Below, piece by piece: positions 1-11,113 of a stretch of 64,000 nt of DNA. Origin of the DNA: Coemansia sp. RSA 487 (lineage: Eukaryota > Kickxellomycota > Kickxellomycetes > Kickxellales > Kickxellaceae). The DNA lies in assembly GCA_027577595.1 (NCBI GenBank), contig JANBRJ010000041.1, positions 81,680-145,679 on the forward strand. The letters run 5' to 3'. The number at the start of each line of letters is the position of its first letter. Position 1 is the stretch's first letter. Position numbers and translations under genes: made by a program. The notes beneath the pieces were generated by a model. It worked only from the letters and a program-made list of their open reading frames with translations. It ran no database searches and was not told where the DNA came from.

Positions 1-447
1 AAAAAAAGCTAATAGTCAAAAAAATATTTCCCAATATTTCTTTTTTTTTTTTCCTTCGTCAATATTGCAACTGGTAATAAACTGAGGCATAGATGCTAGT
101 ACATTGATAGCTCAATGATATATAGCATAGAACCAAGCCATTTCGAATAGAAAAGTGGATAAAGAAGGGAGTGTGGCTAATGAGCATGGCTTCCCCCTCC
201 TTCGTTGCACTGGTTCATAATACAAAACATTTCAACCCCGGAAAGTGACATAAACAGCTGATGTATTTTTTAGCTAATTATTTGTATAAGGAAATAGAAA
301 GGGGGAATTGTTGAATATTTGCCGATAAAAAGCCACAAATTGCAACCTACTGCAGACATCTAGTAAACATGTACATGGTACATTACTATCATTAAAATAT
401 CTCATATAAAGTACATAAACGGGTAATACCCAGGAACAAAGAGATGA
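1..447. other. AT-rich intergenic flank
   Basis: No coding frame is convincing here. The stretch lies downstream of the minus-strand permease and carries poly-T/poly-A runs, so it probably includes that gene's 3' UTR and poly(A) region. Confidence 0.6.
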
Positions 448-2079
448 CTAGGCATCAGAAGCACTGTTCATACGCAAAACCTCCTGCTCTTCATCATCAA
501 TCCAAGCAAGCAACTGGATTCCTGTTTTGTTAGCATAGCGCCACATACGCAAGTACCAAGGGATGGCGCACAGAGCCATGAAAATTACGCCCAGCAGGGG
601 AGCCAGGTAGTACGGCGCTTCAGGATCCTTTTTCCCAGGAATCGTGGCTGGCGGGTAGAACTGCAAGACCCCAAGCACAAGGGATAGTGCGCCAAAAAGA
701 AAGGCCAGTATAAGTGACGACCTGAACCGACGAAGCGAGTATGTGGGCAATCGGCGGCGCAGTAGTATGACGCCAAAGGCAGTCAATGCATAAAAGTACC
801 ACATTCCTTCTTGCACGAGATCAACAAGAAGCTCGAAAGCTTTTCCCGGAGGAGGAGCAAACAGGAAAACAAGAGATAGCGTCCAAATGATGCCCATCGC
901 ATAGACAGGTGTTCCGAAGCGTGGGTGGATATCGCCCAGCACGGCGCCATACGGAATGAACCCTGTTTTCCCAGCCGTGTACATTAGCCGGCCACCACCA
1001 AACAGCTCTGACATGACGACACCAAGGATGGATATTCCTATACATACAGGCAGCACCACCTGGCCCATCGTTTTGCCAAACAGCCTGTCCATGAACTGGG
1101 CGGCCAAAAGCGTGCCATTATCGATTTCCTCCAGCGGAATCACGCTAAAGTACGCGACGTTAGCCAGCACGTAGAGCACAGACAGCGTGCCCATTGCCAA
1201 GCCCAGCGATAAAGGGAGGTTGCGCTTGACGTTGCGCACCTCACCCACCACGTACCCAACATTGCTCCATCCCTCCCACGACCAAAAGAGGCGCGTCATC
1301 GCTGATGCAAACGACTGCGCATCCACACGCGTCCCGTGGAAGCCCCTGGACCAGTTGGTGCCCGAGGACCGCTCGATCGCGCCGACCATCAACAGAAGCC
1401 CGCTCACACTGACTATCGCCAGCGTCGCCATCTTCACCACCGCAAACGCGTTGAGCATCCGAAGCGACCAGCGCACAGACACAATATTGAGCACCATCAT
1501 CGCAGTCATCGCAAGGGCGCCGATCGCGCGCAACAAATAGTCCTTCGATTCGATGTACTCTTGCTTCCCGGCGGCAAAGAAAAAGTACTGTGCAAAAATA
1601 GCCACGTTTGCAGCAATTGCAGCGGGACGACAAAAGAACGTCACGGAGTAGGCCATGATTGTGGCCACCAGGGCACGTGGTCTCCGATACGAGTGCGCCA
1701 AGTACCGGATCATTCCTCCGTTCTGCGGAAACATTGTGCCGAGTTCGGCGCTGGCCAGCGCTCCGCCCAGCGAAAATATGCCTGACAGGACCCAGAGGAT
1801 GAGCGCCATCGACGGGGTGCCGCACAGAAGGGCCACGGATGCTGGTGTAGAGAATATCCCGGACCCGACAACTTGGCCAACAATGATGGACGATGCAGAG
1901 AGAAGCCCAATTTCTTTACGCAGCCCCTCGTCAGACACGCCGGGAGGCTTGACGGAATGCCCGTCATCATCGTTGGGGTCGGCACCGCCCTCTGCGATCC
2001 GGATACTGTCAAAGGACGGAGCAGCAGGCTCTGGCCGGTCATCGGCGCCGTTCTGTAGAGGCGTGTACACGGCGGCCAT
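448..2079 (-). CDS. APC-superfamily amino-acid permease, LAT/MUP1-like
   Basis: Predicted 543-residue polytopic membrane transporter moving amino acids across the plasma or vacuolar membrane. A hydrophilic N-terminal tail of about 55 residues precedes about 12 hydrophobic segments. The first carries the substrate-binding glycine motif GSGIF, and a later loop reads SWEGWSNVGYVVGE followed by VKRNLP, typical of the L-type/MUP1 methionine permease branch. The open frame runs one codon further to a TTG, but the ATG at 2077-2079 is the sensible start. It is divergent from the kexin gene, with an 870-base shared upstream region. The family is certain, the substrate is not: high-affinity methionine or large neutral amino acids are the likely choices. 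Confidence 0.9.
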   Translation of the reverse strand: MAAVYTPLQNGADDRPEPAAPSFDSIRIAEGGADPNDDDGHSVKPPGVSDEGLRKEIGLLSASSIIVGQVVGSGIFSTPASVALLCGTPSMALILWVLSGIFSLGGALASAELGTMFPQNGGMIRYLAHSYRRPRALVATIMAYSVTFFCRPAAIAANVAIFAQYFFFAAGKQEYIESKDYLLRAIGALAMTAMMVLNIVSVRWSLRMLNAFAVVKMATLAIVSVSGLLLMVGAIERSSGTNWSRGFHGTRVDAQSFASAMTRLFWSWEGWSNVGYVVGEVRNVKRNLPLSLGLAMGTLSVLYVLANVAYFSVIPLEEIDNGTLLAAQFMDRLFGKTMGQVVLPVCIGISILGVVMSELFGGGRLMYTAGKTGFIPYGAVLGDIHPRFGTPVYAMGIIWTLSLVFLFAPPPGKAFELLVDLVQEGMWYFYALTAFGVILLRRRLPTYSLRRFRSSLILAFLFGALSLVLGVLQFYPPATIPGKKDPEAPYYLAPLLGVIFMALCAIPWYLRMWRYANKTGIQLLAWIDDEEQEVLRMNSASDA

Positions 2080-2951
2080 CAAGCAAAGGATATGAATTTA
2101 GAAAGGTCCTTCCTTTCCCTTTTTGTAACAACTGGTTTAAGCAAGATACAAGAAGAAAAACGGGGGAGGGTGTATATCAGTAGAGAACACAGGGTGCAAA
2201 AGTTGGCAAGGGAAAAGGAAACGAGAACACTAAATGCCAAACACTGCAGGAAGAAGAAGCCTACTCTTTTAACGCGCAAAGCGGCGAATGCATAAAAGTG
2301 CCAGAAAAGCTGGAAAAAAAAAGTAACTGATGTTATAACCAAATCAATAGATCAAGCACTGTGTCCGTTGCACAGGTGACGGATGCGTGGTAGAAGGATG
2401 CTTGGGGGAGTCTTGGGTGCTAGCGCCGTCTGACGGATGTGTGAATCGTAAGTGATTGAGATGGCGGTCCATGGCGAAAGGTGTAGAAGTGAAGGACAGT
2501 CTCTCCCGTTCCGTCTTTCATCCAAGCCTGACAAAAGACAGGCAATAAGCAAAGCAGGTTTCATGAAAAAGGGTGCCAAGAGAAAAAAAAAGCAATCCCA
2601 TTTAAAAATACAGTGATAGCAATTGTACAAATAGGAGGATCTTTTTGAAACAATACAATCAACACGAGCTTACAAAAGGACAAAACCTCTTTCTGCTTTT
2701 GACACCATGCTTTCAGTTTATATTTATCACTTTCCTATATTACGCATCCAACTCCCCCCAAATACAGTTTCCCCTCCCTCTATCTTTCCAATTCACAAAT
2801 TAACATCTACAGCAAAAGGTCAATTCTATTCTCCACTGTTACTATCAAGCGTGAGTTGCAGAGAGGAGCCAAGAGGAAAGCTGCTCTGACCAACAAACAA
2901 ATACACCCAGGGACCCTGTTTCTCCTCTTTTAATTCCGAACATAAAAAACC
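2080..2951. other. divergent promoter region, permease / kexin
   Basis: No gene is seen. The last 250 bases before the kexin ATG are pyrimidine-rich on the plus strand, as in several other leaders of this window. Short frames here lack protein-like composition. Confidence 0.55.
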
Positions 2952-5507
2952 ATGAAAATCAGTCTGCTTGACCTAGTGGCGGCCATGCTTGGTCTCACGC
3001 TCAGTGTATCAGCAGCTATCGACACAAATGCTCAAACAGCAGCGGACGGCAGTGGGCTTGAGCAGCGGCGCATGCTAAAAGTAAGCTCATGGCTTGGACA
3101 AGCCGCACACGCACCATCAGCGATTCCAAGGCTGCAGACAGATCCAAACTACGACTACGCTGCCGTCAAGTTTGCAACGGACGACCAGCATATCGATCAG
3201 CTTGCGCACGAGTACGCGCTTTCCTCAGGATGGGAGAACGCCGGTCCACTGGGGTCGCTGCCAAAGTACAGGGTGTTCAGGAAACTCAAGAGCGCTACAG
3301 GCAGCGGCAGGCTTTCCAAACGGAACGCACGCGCACCGGAGGATGTCTTTTCCGATCCAACAGTTGTGGAGCACGTGGCGAAGCTCGACATGGCCAAGAA
3401 AAAGCGCCTGTTCAAGCGCAGCAAAGTGCTGCGAGGAGACGAGGCTTCTGGGCCTGTGGGCTTTGGTGATAGGAGAACAGGCCCTGTCGATTCTGCGTGG
3501 CGGGACATTGTCGATCCACAGTTCACAAAGCAATGGCACTTGGCCAACATCGACGACCCTGGGAACGACATCAACGTCACGCATGTGTGGAAGAGCGGCG
3601 TCACGGGAGCCGGTGTCACGGTTGCGCTGATAGACGACGGGCTGGACTACACGAGCGATGATCTGCTGGAGAACTTTGACTTCCGCGGCTCCTACGATTT
3701 CAACGACAAAACCAAGCTGCCGACGCCGCGACTCAAGGATGACTACCACGGAACGCGGTGCGCAGGACAAATCGCGGCTGTGCGAAACGACGTGTGCGGT
3801 GTCGGTGTTGCATACAATGCCAAAGTGGCCGGCATCCGCATGCTTTCCAAGGAGATCACGGACCAGGACGAGATCCTCGCGCTCAACTACGCGATGGATA
3901 CGAACTGGATCTACTCGTGCTCATGGGGCCCCAACGACGACGGCAAAACCGTCCAGGCTCCGGACAAGATTGTTGAGGACGCCTTCATCAATGGCGTTGA
4001 AAACGGACGCGGCGGGCTGGGCTCTCTGTTTGTCTTTGCCACGGGAAACGGCGGTACATACTATGATAACTGCAACTTTGACGGATACACAAACTCCATA
4101 TACACCATCTCCATTGGCGCTCTCGACCATAGAGACAAGCATTCCTACTACAGCGAGCAATGCAGCGCCCACTTGGCCGTTACTTACAGCAGCGGCGAAG
4201 GAAAGAGTATCGTCACTACGGATCTGGGACTCCGCTCGTGCACAGACAAGCACGGTGGCACGTCAGCAGCTGCGCCGTTGGCTGCTGGTATCTATGCGCT
4301 TGTCCTGTCTGTGCGTCCCGATCTGACGTGGCGTGACGTCCAGCATCTGACTGCACGTACCGCGATCCCTGTAGACACCCACGACAGCGACTGGGACGAC
4401 GTTGCCATGAGCCGCAAGTACAACCACAAGTACGGCTTTGGCAAAATGGATGCTTCACGCATTGTCGAGGCTGCACGCACCATGGAGAAGGTTGGCCGCC
4501 AGACAAAGATCGAAGTTGCGCGCGATGACGCTAACGCAAACATCCCGGTGCTGACTGCCTCGGGCGGCCAGAGCGAGGCACTTGTTCGGACCGTCGAGAT
4601 TACAAAGGCCCATGTGGCCGACGCAAACATGAAGCGCGTGGAGCACGTTACTGTGGTCATCAACATGGAGCACCAGTACCGCGGCAACGTCGAGGTGTGG
4701 CTGGAATCGCCCAGCGGAATCCGCTCGCAGCTGGCAGCCGTGCGGAACCTCGATAACAGCAACAAGGGGCTAGACAACTGGAAGTTTATGAGTGTCAAGC
4801 ACTGGGACGATGATCCTGTGGGCAAATGGCGCCTCCATGTGCGCAATGCGTACAAGCCTAACTACACAGGCACGCTTCGTTCGTGGCAGCTAACTGTGTA
4901 TGGAGAGAGCACGGAAAAGGAGCCTGAGCACAGGGTCCCCAGCACCGACAACAGCACGATGCCGTCCTTGCCATCCATGGAAGGAGGCGGAGGCTCCAAG
5001 TCCGACGAAACCGAGACTGAAAAGGGGCTTGGAACCATCCGCACCAGCGTAGCAGCACTCATGAACTTTGGGTTCTTTGCCACCGGCGCAGTGGTCAGCG
5101 CAATGGCTGTGCTCTTCTTTATGCGGCGCCGGGAACGCAAGCTAGAGTCGATGCGGTGGACTGCGATGGATCCGATCGACTCAAGCGGCGGCTACGGGTA
5201 CTCTTCGGGCCCATCCAGGCACAGCATGCCCGAGCGTCCCGAGGACGACGAGGATGTTGCTGTGTTTGAGTTCGAGGACAGAGCTGGTGGATTGTCATCT
5301 TCCAGCACACAGGCTGTCCGCCCGCCACAACTATCATCCAAGGATCCCCAGCAGCGGTCTTCGCAGCATGGTGAGTTTGCTATAGCCAGCAGCGACGAGG
5401 AAAACGATGACGACGACGATGACGACGATGCTACGGCTGGAGACAGAACCCATGGCAACGCCAGCCAAGACTCTCAGGAAGCGCGTGAGAGCGCACGGCT
5501 TGTGTAG
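2952..5507 (+). CDS. KEX2: kexin, proprotein convertase (Kex2-like)
   Basis: Membrane-anchored subtilisin-family serine protease of the late Golgi that cuts secretory precursors after dibasic sites. 851 residues in one exon; yeast Kex2 has 814. Order: signal peptide (1-22), propeptide with candidate self-cleavage KR pairs near 123-124 and 155-156, catalytic domain with Asp228 (LIDDG), His266 (YHGTRC), oxyanion Asn366 (ATGNGG) and Ser438 (HGGTSAA), P-domain about 525-650, transmembrane helix about 703-724, then an acidic cytosolic tail with an Asp run. All catalytic residues are intact. The tail presumably carries Golgi-retention signals (inference). The start is the first ATG of the frame and opens directly into the signal peptide. 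Confidence 0.96.
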   Translation: MKISLLDLVAAMLGLTLSVSAAIDTNAQTAADGSGLEQRRMLKVSSWLGQAAHAPSAIPRLQTDPNYDYAAVKFATDDQHIDQLAHEYALSSGWENAGPLGSLPKYRVFRKLKSATGSGRLSKRNARAPEDVFSDPTVVEHVAKLDMAKKKRLFKRSKVLRGDEASGPVGFGDRRTGPVDSAWRDIVDPQFTKQWHLANIDDPGNDINVTHVWKSGVTGAGVTVALIDDGLDYTSDDLLENFDFRGSYDFNDKTKLPTPRLKDDYHGTRCAGQIAAVRNDVCGVGVAYNAKVAGIRMLSKEITDQDEILALNYAMDTNWIYSCSWGPNDDGKTVQAPDKIVEDAFINGVENGRGGLGSLFVFATGNGGTYYDNCNFDGYTNSIYTISIGALDHRDKHSYYSEQCSAHLAVTYSSGEGKSIVTTDLGLRSCTDKHGGTSAAAPLAAGIYALVLSVRPDLTWRDVQHLTARTAIPVDTHDSDWDDVAMSRKYNHKYGFGKMDASRIVEAARTMEKVGRQTKIEVARDDANANIPVLTASGGQSEALVRTVEITKAHVADANMKRVEHVTVVINMEHQYRGNVEVWLESPSGIRSQLAAVRNLDNSNKGLDNWKFMSVKHWDDDPVGKWRLHVRNAYKPNYTGTLRSWQLTVYGESTEKEPEHRVPSTDNSTMPSLPSMEGGGGSKSDETETEKGLGTIRTSVAALMNFGFFATGAVVSAMAVLFFMRRRERKLESMRWTAMDPIDSSGGYGYSSGPSRHSMPERPEDDEDVAVFEFEDRAGGLSSSSTQAVRPPQLSSKDPQQRSSQHGEFAIASSDEENDDDDDDDDATAGDRTHGNASQDSQEARESARLV

Positions 5508-7155
5508 AATAGATCAGCATTTTTGTTTTGGATATAGTCCCACTGTCACTATAAGCTGTAGAACAATCAATGTGTTTCTATGACATAATGCATTTCACAT
5601 CAACAAATATACGCATGTGTGCTTATTATTGTCTGGAATTAGCATTCGGTCTTTGATGCTTCTCACAATGGCTTCGTGGAAAAAGAAACGGACTCTTGCC
5701 TGTGCTAGCTATCTTTGCACTTCTATTGTCTGTCGCCGTATAAGGCGCTGGAAAAGACATGTGGCTGGAAAGAAAGGAGCGTCAGGCGCCGCGTGCAGAG
5801 TGCAAAATATATAGCTGAGGCGCTGAGGCGCTGAGCGATCGGCCGAGCGTCAATGGAATTGCAGTATTTGTGTGAATGCCATTGGCGTTTAAGGCACAGA
5901 CGCGAAGGGAACAGGCGAAAGAACTGGTGCTGGTTGTTTTGTCAGGAGACACACTCAACGCCAGGCGCTCTGTTCTGTCAAATGCACTTTTGTCTCGAAG
6001 CATTCGAAGCACGCGCCCATTACTCCAGGCAACAAACTAAAAAGGTGCTTATTTACCTGCCCGTTGTGTATGCATGCATTCACTGTGGCCGAGCCTGTCG
6101 TTATTTTTGCAATGCCAGCGTGGCCATTTGCTACTGCTTCTGTTGCGCTTGGTGGCGAGGCTGATGCTGGCTTGCCACATTCTTTGCTCAAACGGAACGT
6201 AATTTCTTTGACCGCCGAACATAGTTAGCTGTTTTTACTTTTACTTTTTTTTATATTACATTTGCTTCAAATTCGAAATTTCAGCTCTGCTGCAAGACTC
6301 TTGGTGGGAAAGAGAAACGCACGTCTCTTTCCTTTCTCGTATCTCCAATCAAAACCGAGAAATATCCGCTCTTCCCCCGAATCTTGATATTGCACATTTT
6401 GTTCACTCACTCAACCTGCAACACATCCTTTCTGTGTATTCCATTTCAGGACATCGCAATTTGACCTACAGTAGGAAAGTCTTGAAGGATCTTTTTCCTG
6501 CATCAATTTATTACGCCAAGGGAAATCACAAAATCGAATATTGGAAAATTATTAAGGAGATAATCCCAGTAGACCCAAACGCCCAGAATCCTTCCATCAA
6601 AATATTATTTCGCTTGCTTTCGTTGCCTCAATCGCTCGCTCTTATATAGAGTCCATTTTCCTTTCTTTCCTCTGTTCCCGTATACATCCTATTTTTATTT
6701 CGCATCTCCGCCCTGCTCTTTATTGTTTTTTTTTTCATCTTTTAAAGTCCGCACTGACTCAATGCCTGTCTAATCCTGGGAACCCGAGCGCAAGCCCTGT
6801 CTAGCTATTGTCTTTATCTGCTTTGTTCCAAACGTCAACCTAAAAATATAACAACGCACACATCAACAGCAGCTCACACGAAGCAGCCAGCTCTTCCCGC
6901 CTTGTCCCCCACTTTAATCCTTATTCTCATATCCTTCCCTCCATATTTTTTCAATCTCTTTGCCCTTTTTTTTTTACCCGACAATAGCTAAATAGTGCCA
7001 GCGAGAGAGCGTGCGTGGCTGTTTTGCTGCCTTCCATATATTATTCCATCTAAACCACACGTCTTTATCTGCATGTCCCTTTAAGCTCCGTAAACGCTGC
7101 CAAAGTATCCATTTTATCTGTAATTCTCTCTATTACCCTTTACCAGCTCATTCCT
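5508..7155. other. long intergenic region upstream of the RasGAP gene
   Basis: No convincing gene in 1.65 kb. A GC-rich tandem repeat (three imperfect copies of gctgaggc) sits near 5814-5835. From about 6650 to 7150 the plus strand is markedly C+T-rich, which looks like promoter/leader sequence for the RasGAP gene. A frame at 5853-6161 is cysteine-rich but has no start context or domain and is not called. Confidence 0.5.
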
Positions 7156-9801
7156 ATGAGCAAGGGCTTGAACCGCAAAACCGAGCTTGATAGCTGCTAC
7201 GCTGATGAATTGCCCGCCAAAATGGACAAACCTGAAACAGTCGTTAAGCTTGATGGGGATAAACCACCTCCCCGTCGTAGCACAATAACGAGGTCACGAC
7301 GCTCTCAGCACTACAAAAATAAGACATCTAATAGATCGCGTGCCAGCGCTAAGGATGATGATACAAACAACAGTGACTCGGGTTTAAGTAGCATATTGGG
7401 GCGTCTGTGGTGCGGCTTGCGCAGGGGTCGCGAATCAGTGCTAGGCGCTGGGTCTTTGTCCAAAAAATCTAACGGCATGCTAGAGAGCGGCGCTGCGGTT
7501 GTTGGTCCTGTCAAAGACCCACACACTATTATCCCCGCAGACGTCATGTTTAGCCCAAAGAGAGTTGCTTTGTACAGCAACATGGTAACACTTCTTGTGC
7601 ACAACTCGTACTACCTTTCACGCATTGTTCATAACATCAAGCACCACGAATGTGATGCGCTCCTGGCAATCATCCTTGATTCGGTGTTTTGTTCGCAAGC
7701 CTACGAGCCTGCGCTGACGTCTTTGTTTTCGGTACGTATAGATAGAACTGGCAATTTGCCCGGATTAGTCGGTATCGATATATATCATTCGCCTGCATGA
7801 GATTGCCCAGAAACTAATCAAGCAATTATTGCGATTTGCTGATTTGCATTATCTCCCTGGCGTGTAAAGTCCGAAATGCTATTACACAATTTTTTTTGCT
7901 AAAAATCTAAAAAAAAGCCCTTTATTCTCTCATTTGTCCGTTTGTCTTGGAGGGGGTGGGGTGTGTTGCTATAGGAAATCATCGAGCTCGAGGTGGATCG
8001 CACAAGCTCGATCGATACTGTAATGCGCAACGACGCGCCCAGCGTTCATATGCTATCGGCATTCCTAAAGTAAGTAGTACCACACTGCCCTGTTGTTTAT
8101 GTATCGTCTTATGCAACGCCCAGCCGCTTGTTGTGTTTGCCAATTAGCTGATCAGTATCTGCTGGGTCCTATTGCCCCCAATATTCATTTTTCACAAGCT
8201 GTAGGAAAAAGTCGTGCTTGGATTACCTACAGCTGGCAGTTGGGCAAACAATTGAAACAATCGTCGAGCTTGGCAATGTCAGCCTTGACCCTGAACTAGC
8301 ATCAGTGTATCAGGATTGGGCACGGACACAGACACCAATACGACGGCTGCCACTTGTCGTAAGTGCTGTTGAGGCTGCAAGCTACACAGAGGTGCAAAAC
8401 CTCAGCCGGCGGCGACAGAGATACCTTGCTCACATTGCGTCACACTGCCTGTTCGATATCATTAGCACTCGACACCGCATACCAGCGGGGCTCTTGTCGA
8501 TTTGTGCCAGCACGCTAAATGCCACGAAGCGCAAATTTCCGCACGTTGACCAGGCAAAGGGCTACTCGTTGGTTGGCGGCATATTCTTTCTTCGGTTCAT
8601 CAACGCAGCACTTACTTCGCCCAACCAATACGGCTTACTGAAGGAAGAGCCTGTTGGGATGGTGAAGGCAAATCTGAAGCTGGTGGCTAGACTGATCCAG
8701 CGACTCTCAAACTACTCTGCAAAGCCTCCAGAAGAGTGGCCGTTGGATTCACGGAAATTCATCAAAAGCAATGTAAGTCAGTTCCATGGTTTCCTAGCGT
8801 CCCTTACGAGTAAAAATATCGCGGATGGGGATTTTGCTCTTTTGGATGATGGTACGCACCACGATGAGGAAGACTCGCAAGAGACGTCCATTTCGCCGCT
8901 ACGCGACAATAGTAACATTGGTGTTGAGGCTTACAGGTTAATGAGCATGCCAAAGGCAACCAGACATAAACCAAAGGAGAAGAGTCGCGTCCGACTCGCA
9001 AGAGAGGCGTCAGCTAAAATACTGCCAAGCTTGCTTCAAAATAACGCAAAGGAAGCAGACCATACTGAAAACCAGTCCTCGCGCGCCGAAATCTTATCGG
9101 CAAAATCGTCGGCCACCGCAACAGCAGAAGGGACTAGTGTAGGCTGTAATGGAAGCGCGCTGGTTAATGAGCAAGACCAGCATTTGGACAACGAAGACCC
9201 TCTTCCGCCTGGAAACTCGGCGCTATCGGTGCTACTTCCAAAGGCTGCTGGCTTCGCCATAGGAGCGACAGAATTAAAACATGGAACACCATACTCTGCA
9301 TCCGCGGCGGTTACATCAGCAACAGCTGGTGATTCTGTGGAAACAAAGAACAAGCAGGACGCAGAGCACAGCAGCACTGATAATGGCAGCAGCAACAGCA
9401 GTAGCAATACAAGCAACACCAGCAACAGCGAGGCGAGCACGACAGACAGCTATAGTATGCACTCGATGTACAATCTTGGAGATACACACAGCGGAAAAGG
9501 AGCCGACAGCAGACGAGCTAGCGGAGCTGGTGGCGACTATTCCAACAGTGTGACGTTGCCGCTGAACGACTTGTACCTTTTGCAGAAATACCTAACGCTG
9601 TATTCGGATGCATGGATGCCTAATGAGTCGGCCAAGAGCATCAAACTGGCTCTGGCAGACGATCACTGCGAGACGGATGCAACAGATGGTCAGACGCCAA
9701 TGCACAATTGTCTGATATCGCTCGAAGCGCCACCACCGCTTGTAAGCACTGAAAACAACCACAAGACACGTATATTTCTGACATCTCAAAAGTTACCATG
9801 A
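7156..9801 (+). CDS. Ras GTPase-activating protein, three exons
   Basis: Negative regulator of Ras-type GTPases. Exons 7156-7731, 7975-8069 and 8205-9801, joined by GT-AG introns of 243 and 135 bases with matching phases, give 755 residues. The basic N-terminal region (1-120) is low complexity. The RasGAP domain spans about 140-400. The second exon supplies the arginine-finger segment (VMRND, Arg210), followed by AFLKKK and the YLQLAVG segment across the second junction, then the FLRFINAAL signature. The tail is Ser/Asn-rich. No PH or C2 domain is seen; length resembles fission yeast Gap1. A GTAAGC at 9742 could splice to an exon at 9826, replacing the last 20 residues. Confidence 0.88.
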
Positions 9802-11113
9802 TATAACTAAAAGCTATATTTTTAGAAGATTTACATACGCGAATGCTCATCAATCACTCAATCAATCAATCACTCAAGCAATCAATCGGAAGCACCTCGA
9901 ACATGAACTTTGTGAAAATATATTCAAGCAGCACCATATGGTGGCTGGAAGTTGAGTAAACAAATATACAAAGCTGCTGACAGAGGAATATGGACTGGAC
10001 CACACGCCGCATGCAATGCAATCCAAATATTCGGAATGTGTTGTGATTGCCTATTGGCCAGAACATTCCGTTAAAAAGAGCATCTTTAAGGCGCGACAGA
10101 GCGTGCGTTGTGCTATTACTGTGTGATACAAGTGAAAAGCAAAAAGTGATTGTGGAAGGGGGCTCGGACAACTGGAGGCGGAGGTTTTTTTTTCTTTTAT
10201 GAATCCCAGAGGAACAGGTCGTGCGGATTTCAGAACAAGAGCGAGATTGAAAGTGGACATCCGTTATTGTATGTCTGAGAGTGTGATGAGACAATATAGC
10301 TTTTAGTCACAAAATGCAAGCCTCCAAGGCCATTCGACAAAGGTAGAAAAGGTGACAATGTCCACCATAGCCTGACTATAGGGAGCGAGGGTTTTGCAAC
10401 AAGGGAGGAGGGGTGCGTGCAATCGGCTGATGTCCAGATACCAAGAATAAGACGAATCCGGAAAAGAGCGAGGCTTCTTTATTTGGTAGGGCTTGTATTG
10501 ATTTCGAGCCACACGTGAGCAACAAAGAAGCAACTGAATATCTTCTCTAGAACAACCCTTTTTTCCACAATTCCTTGTTCTGAAGGAGCAAGCGATTACG
10601 AAAGAATGGTCGGTATATCTGGTGATTGCACAGTTGCATGTGTCCCGTCGTTTTTGGAAGCAGGTGCTTGGGATGCAACGGTGATTCAGGGCTTCTTTTA
10701 AAAGCTGCTATGTTGTGGTTGTGTCGTTTTCGTTATGCGGATTTCAAAAAAATTTTCCTTTCGTCCGCAGACAACACGTCAAGAAGTCCTTCTCTTTATG
10801 TGCAATCGTCTCACTCGCAAAACCCTACCCGTCTCTTGTGTTGCATCCCCGAATTTCCACCCCTTCTTGGCAACACGCTCTTCACGATTACTGTTGTCTT
10901 CTTATTTGGTGCACATACAACTCTATTCTTTCTTCATTCCGGTGTGGCCCTCTTCCTTCCCCCCACTCTCTTTCTTTGGCTTTTATTACTTGCGCTTCTG
11001 TATATACATTTTTCTATTTTTTTTACCGGCTGCCTTTATATTGTATTGTGTACATTGAACTCTCCTCCTCCCTTTCTTACTCCCAATATATTCTCCAAAG
11101 GGATTCCTAAGGC
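9802..11113. other. intergenic region upstream of the arrestin gene
   Basis: No gene seen. It begins with a tetranucleotide repeat (see 9850-9887). From about 10780 to 11100 the plus strand is strongly pyrimidine-rich and ends just before the arrestin start, which suggests a CT-rich leader. Confidence 0.5.
9850..9887. repeat. AATC/CACT tetranucleotide repeat
   Basis: Imperfect tandem run of AATC units broken by CACT. It lies at the 3' end of the RasGAP gene and may be partly transcribed. No function is apparent. Confidence 0.7.

Noticed and set aside
1241-1825. Long antisense frames over the permease, and similar shadows over USP7, MRH4 and HSP78
   Set aside because: They mirror the codon structure of the true genes on the other strand and contain no domains.
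5853-6161. Cysteine-rich 103-codon frame
   Set aside because: Cysteines come from TGC/TGT-rich DNA without pattern. No signal peptide and no conserved spacing.
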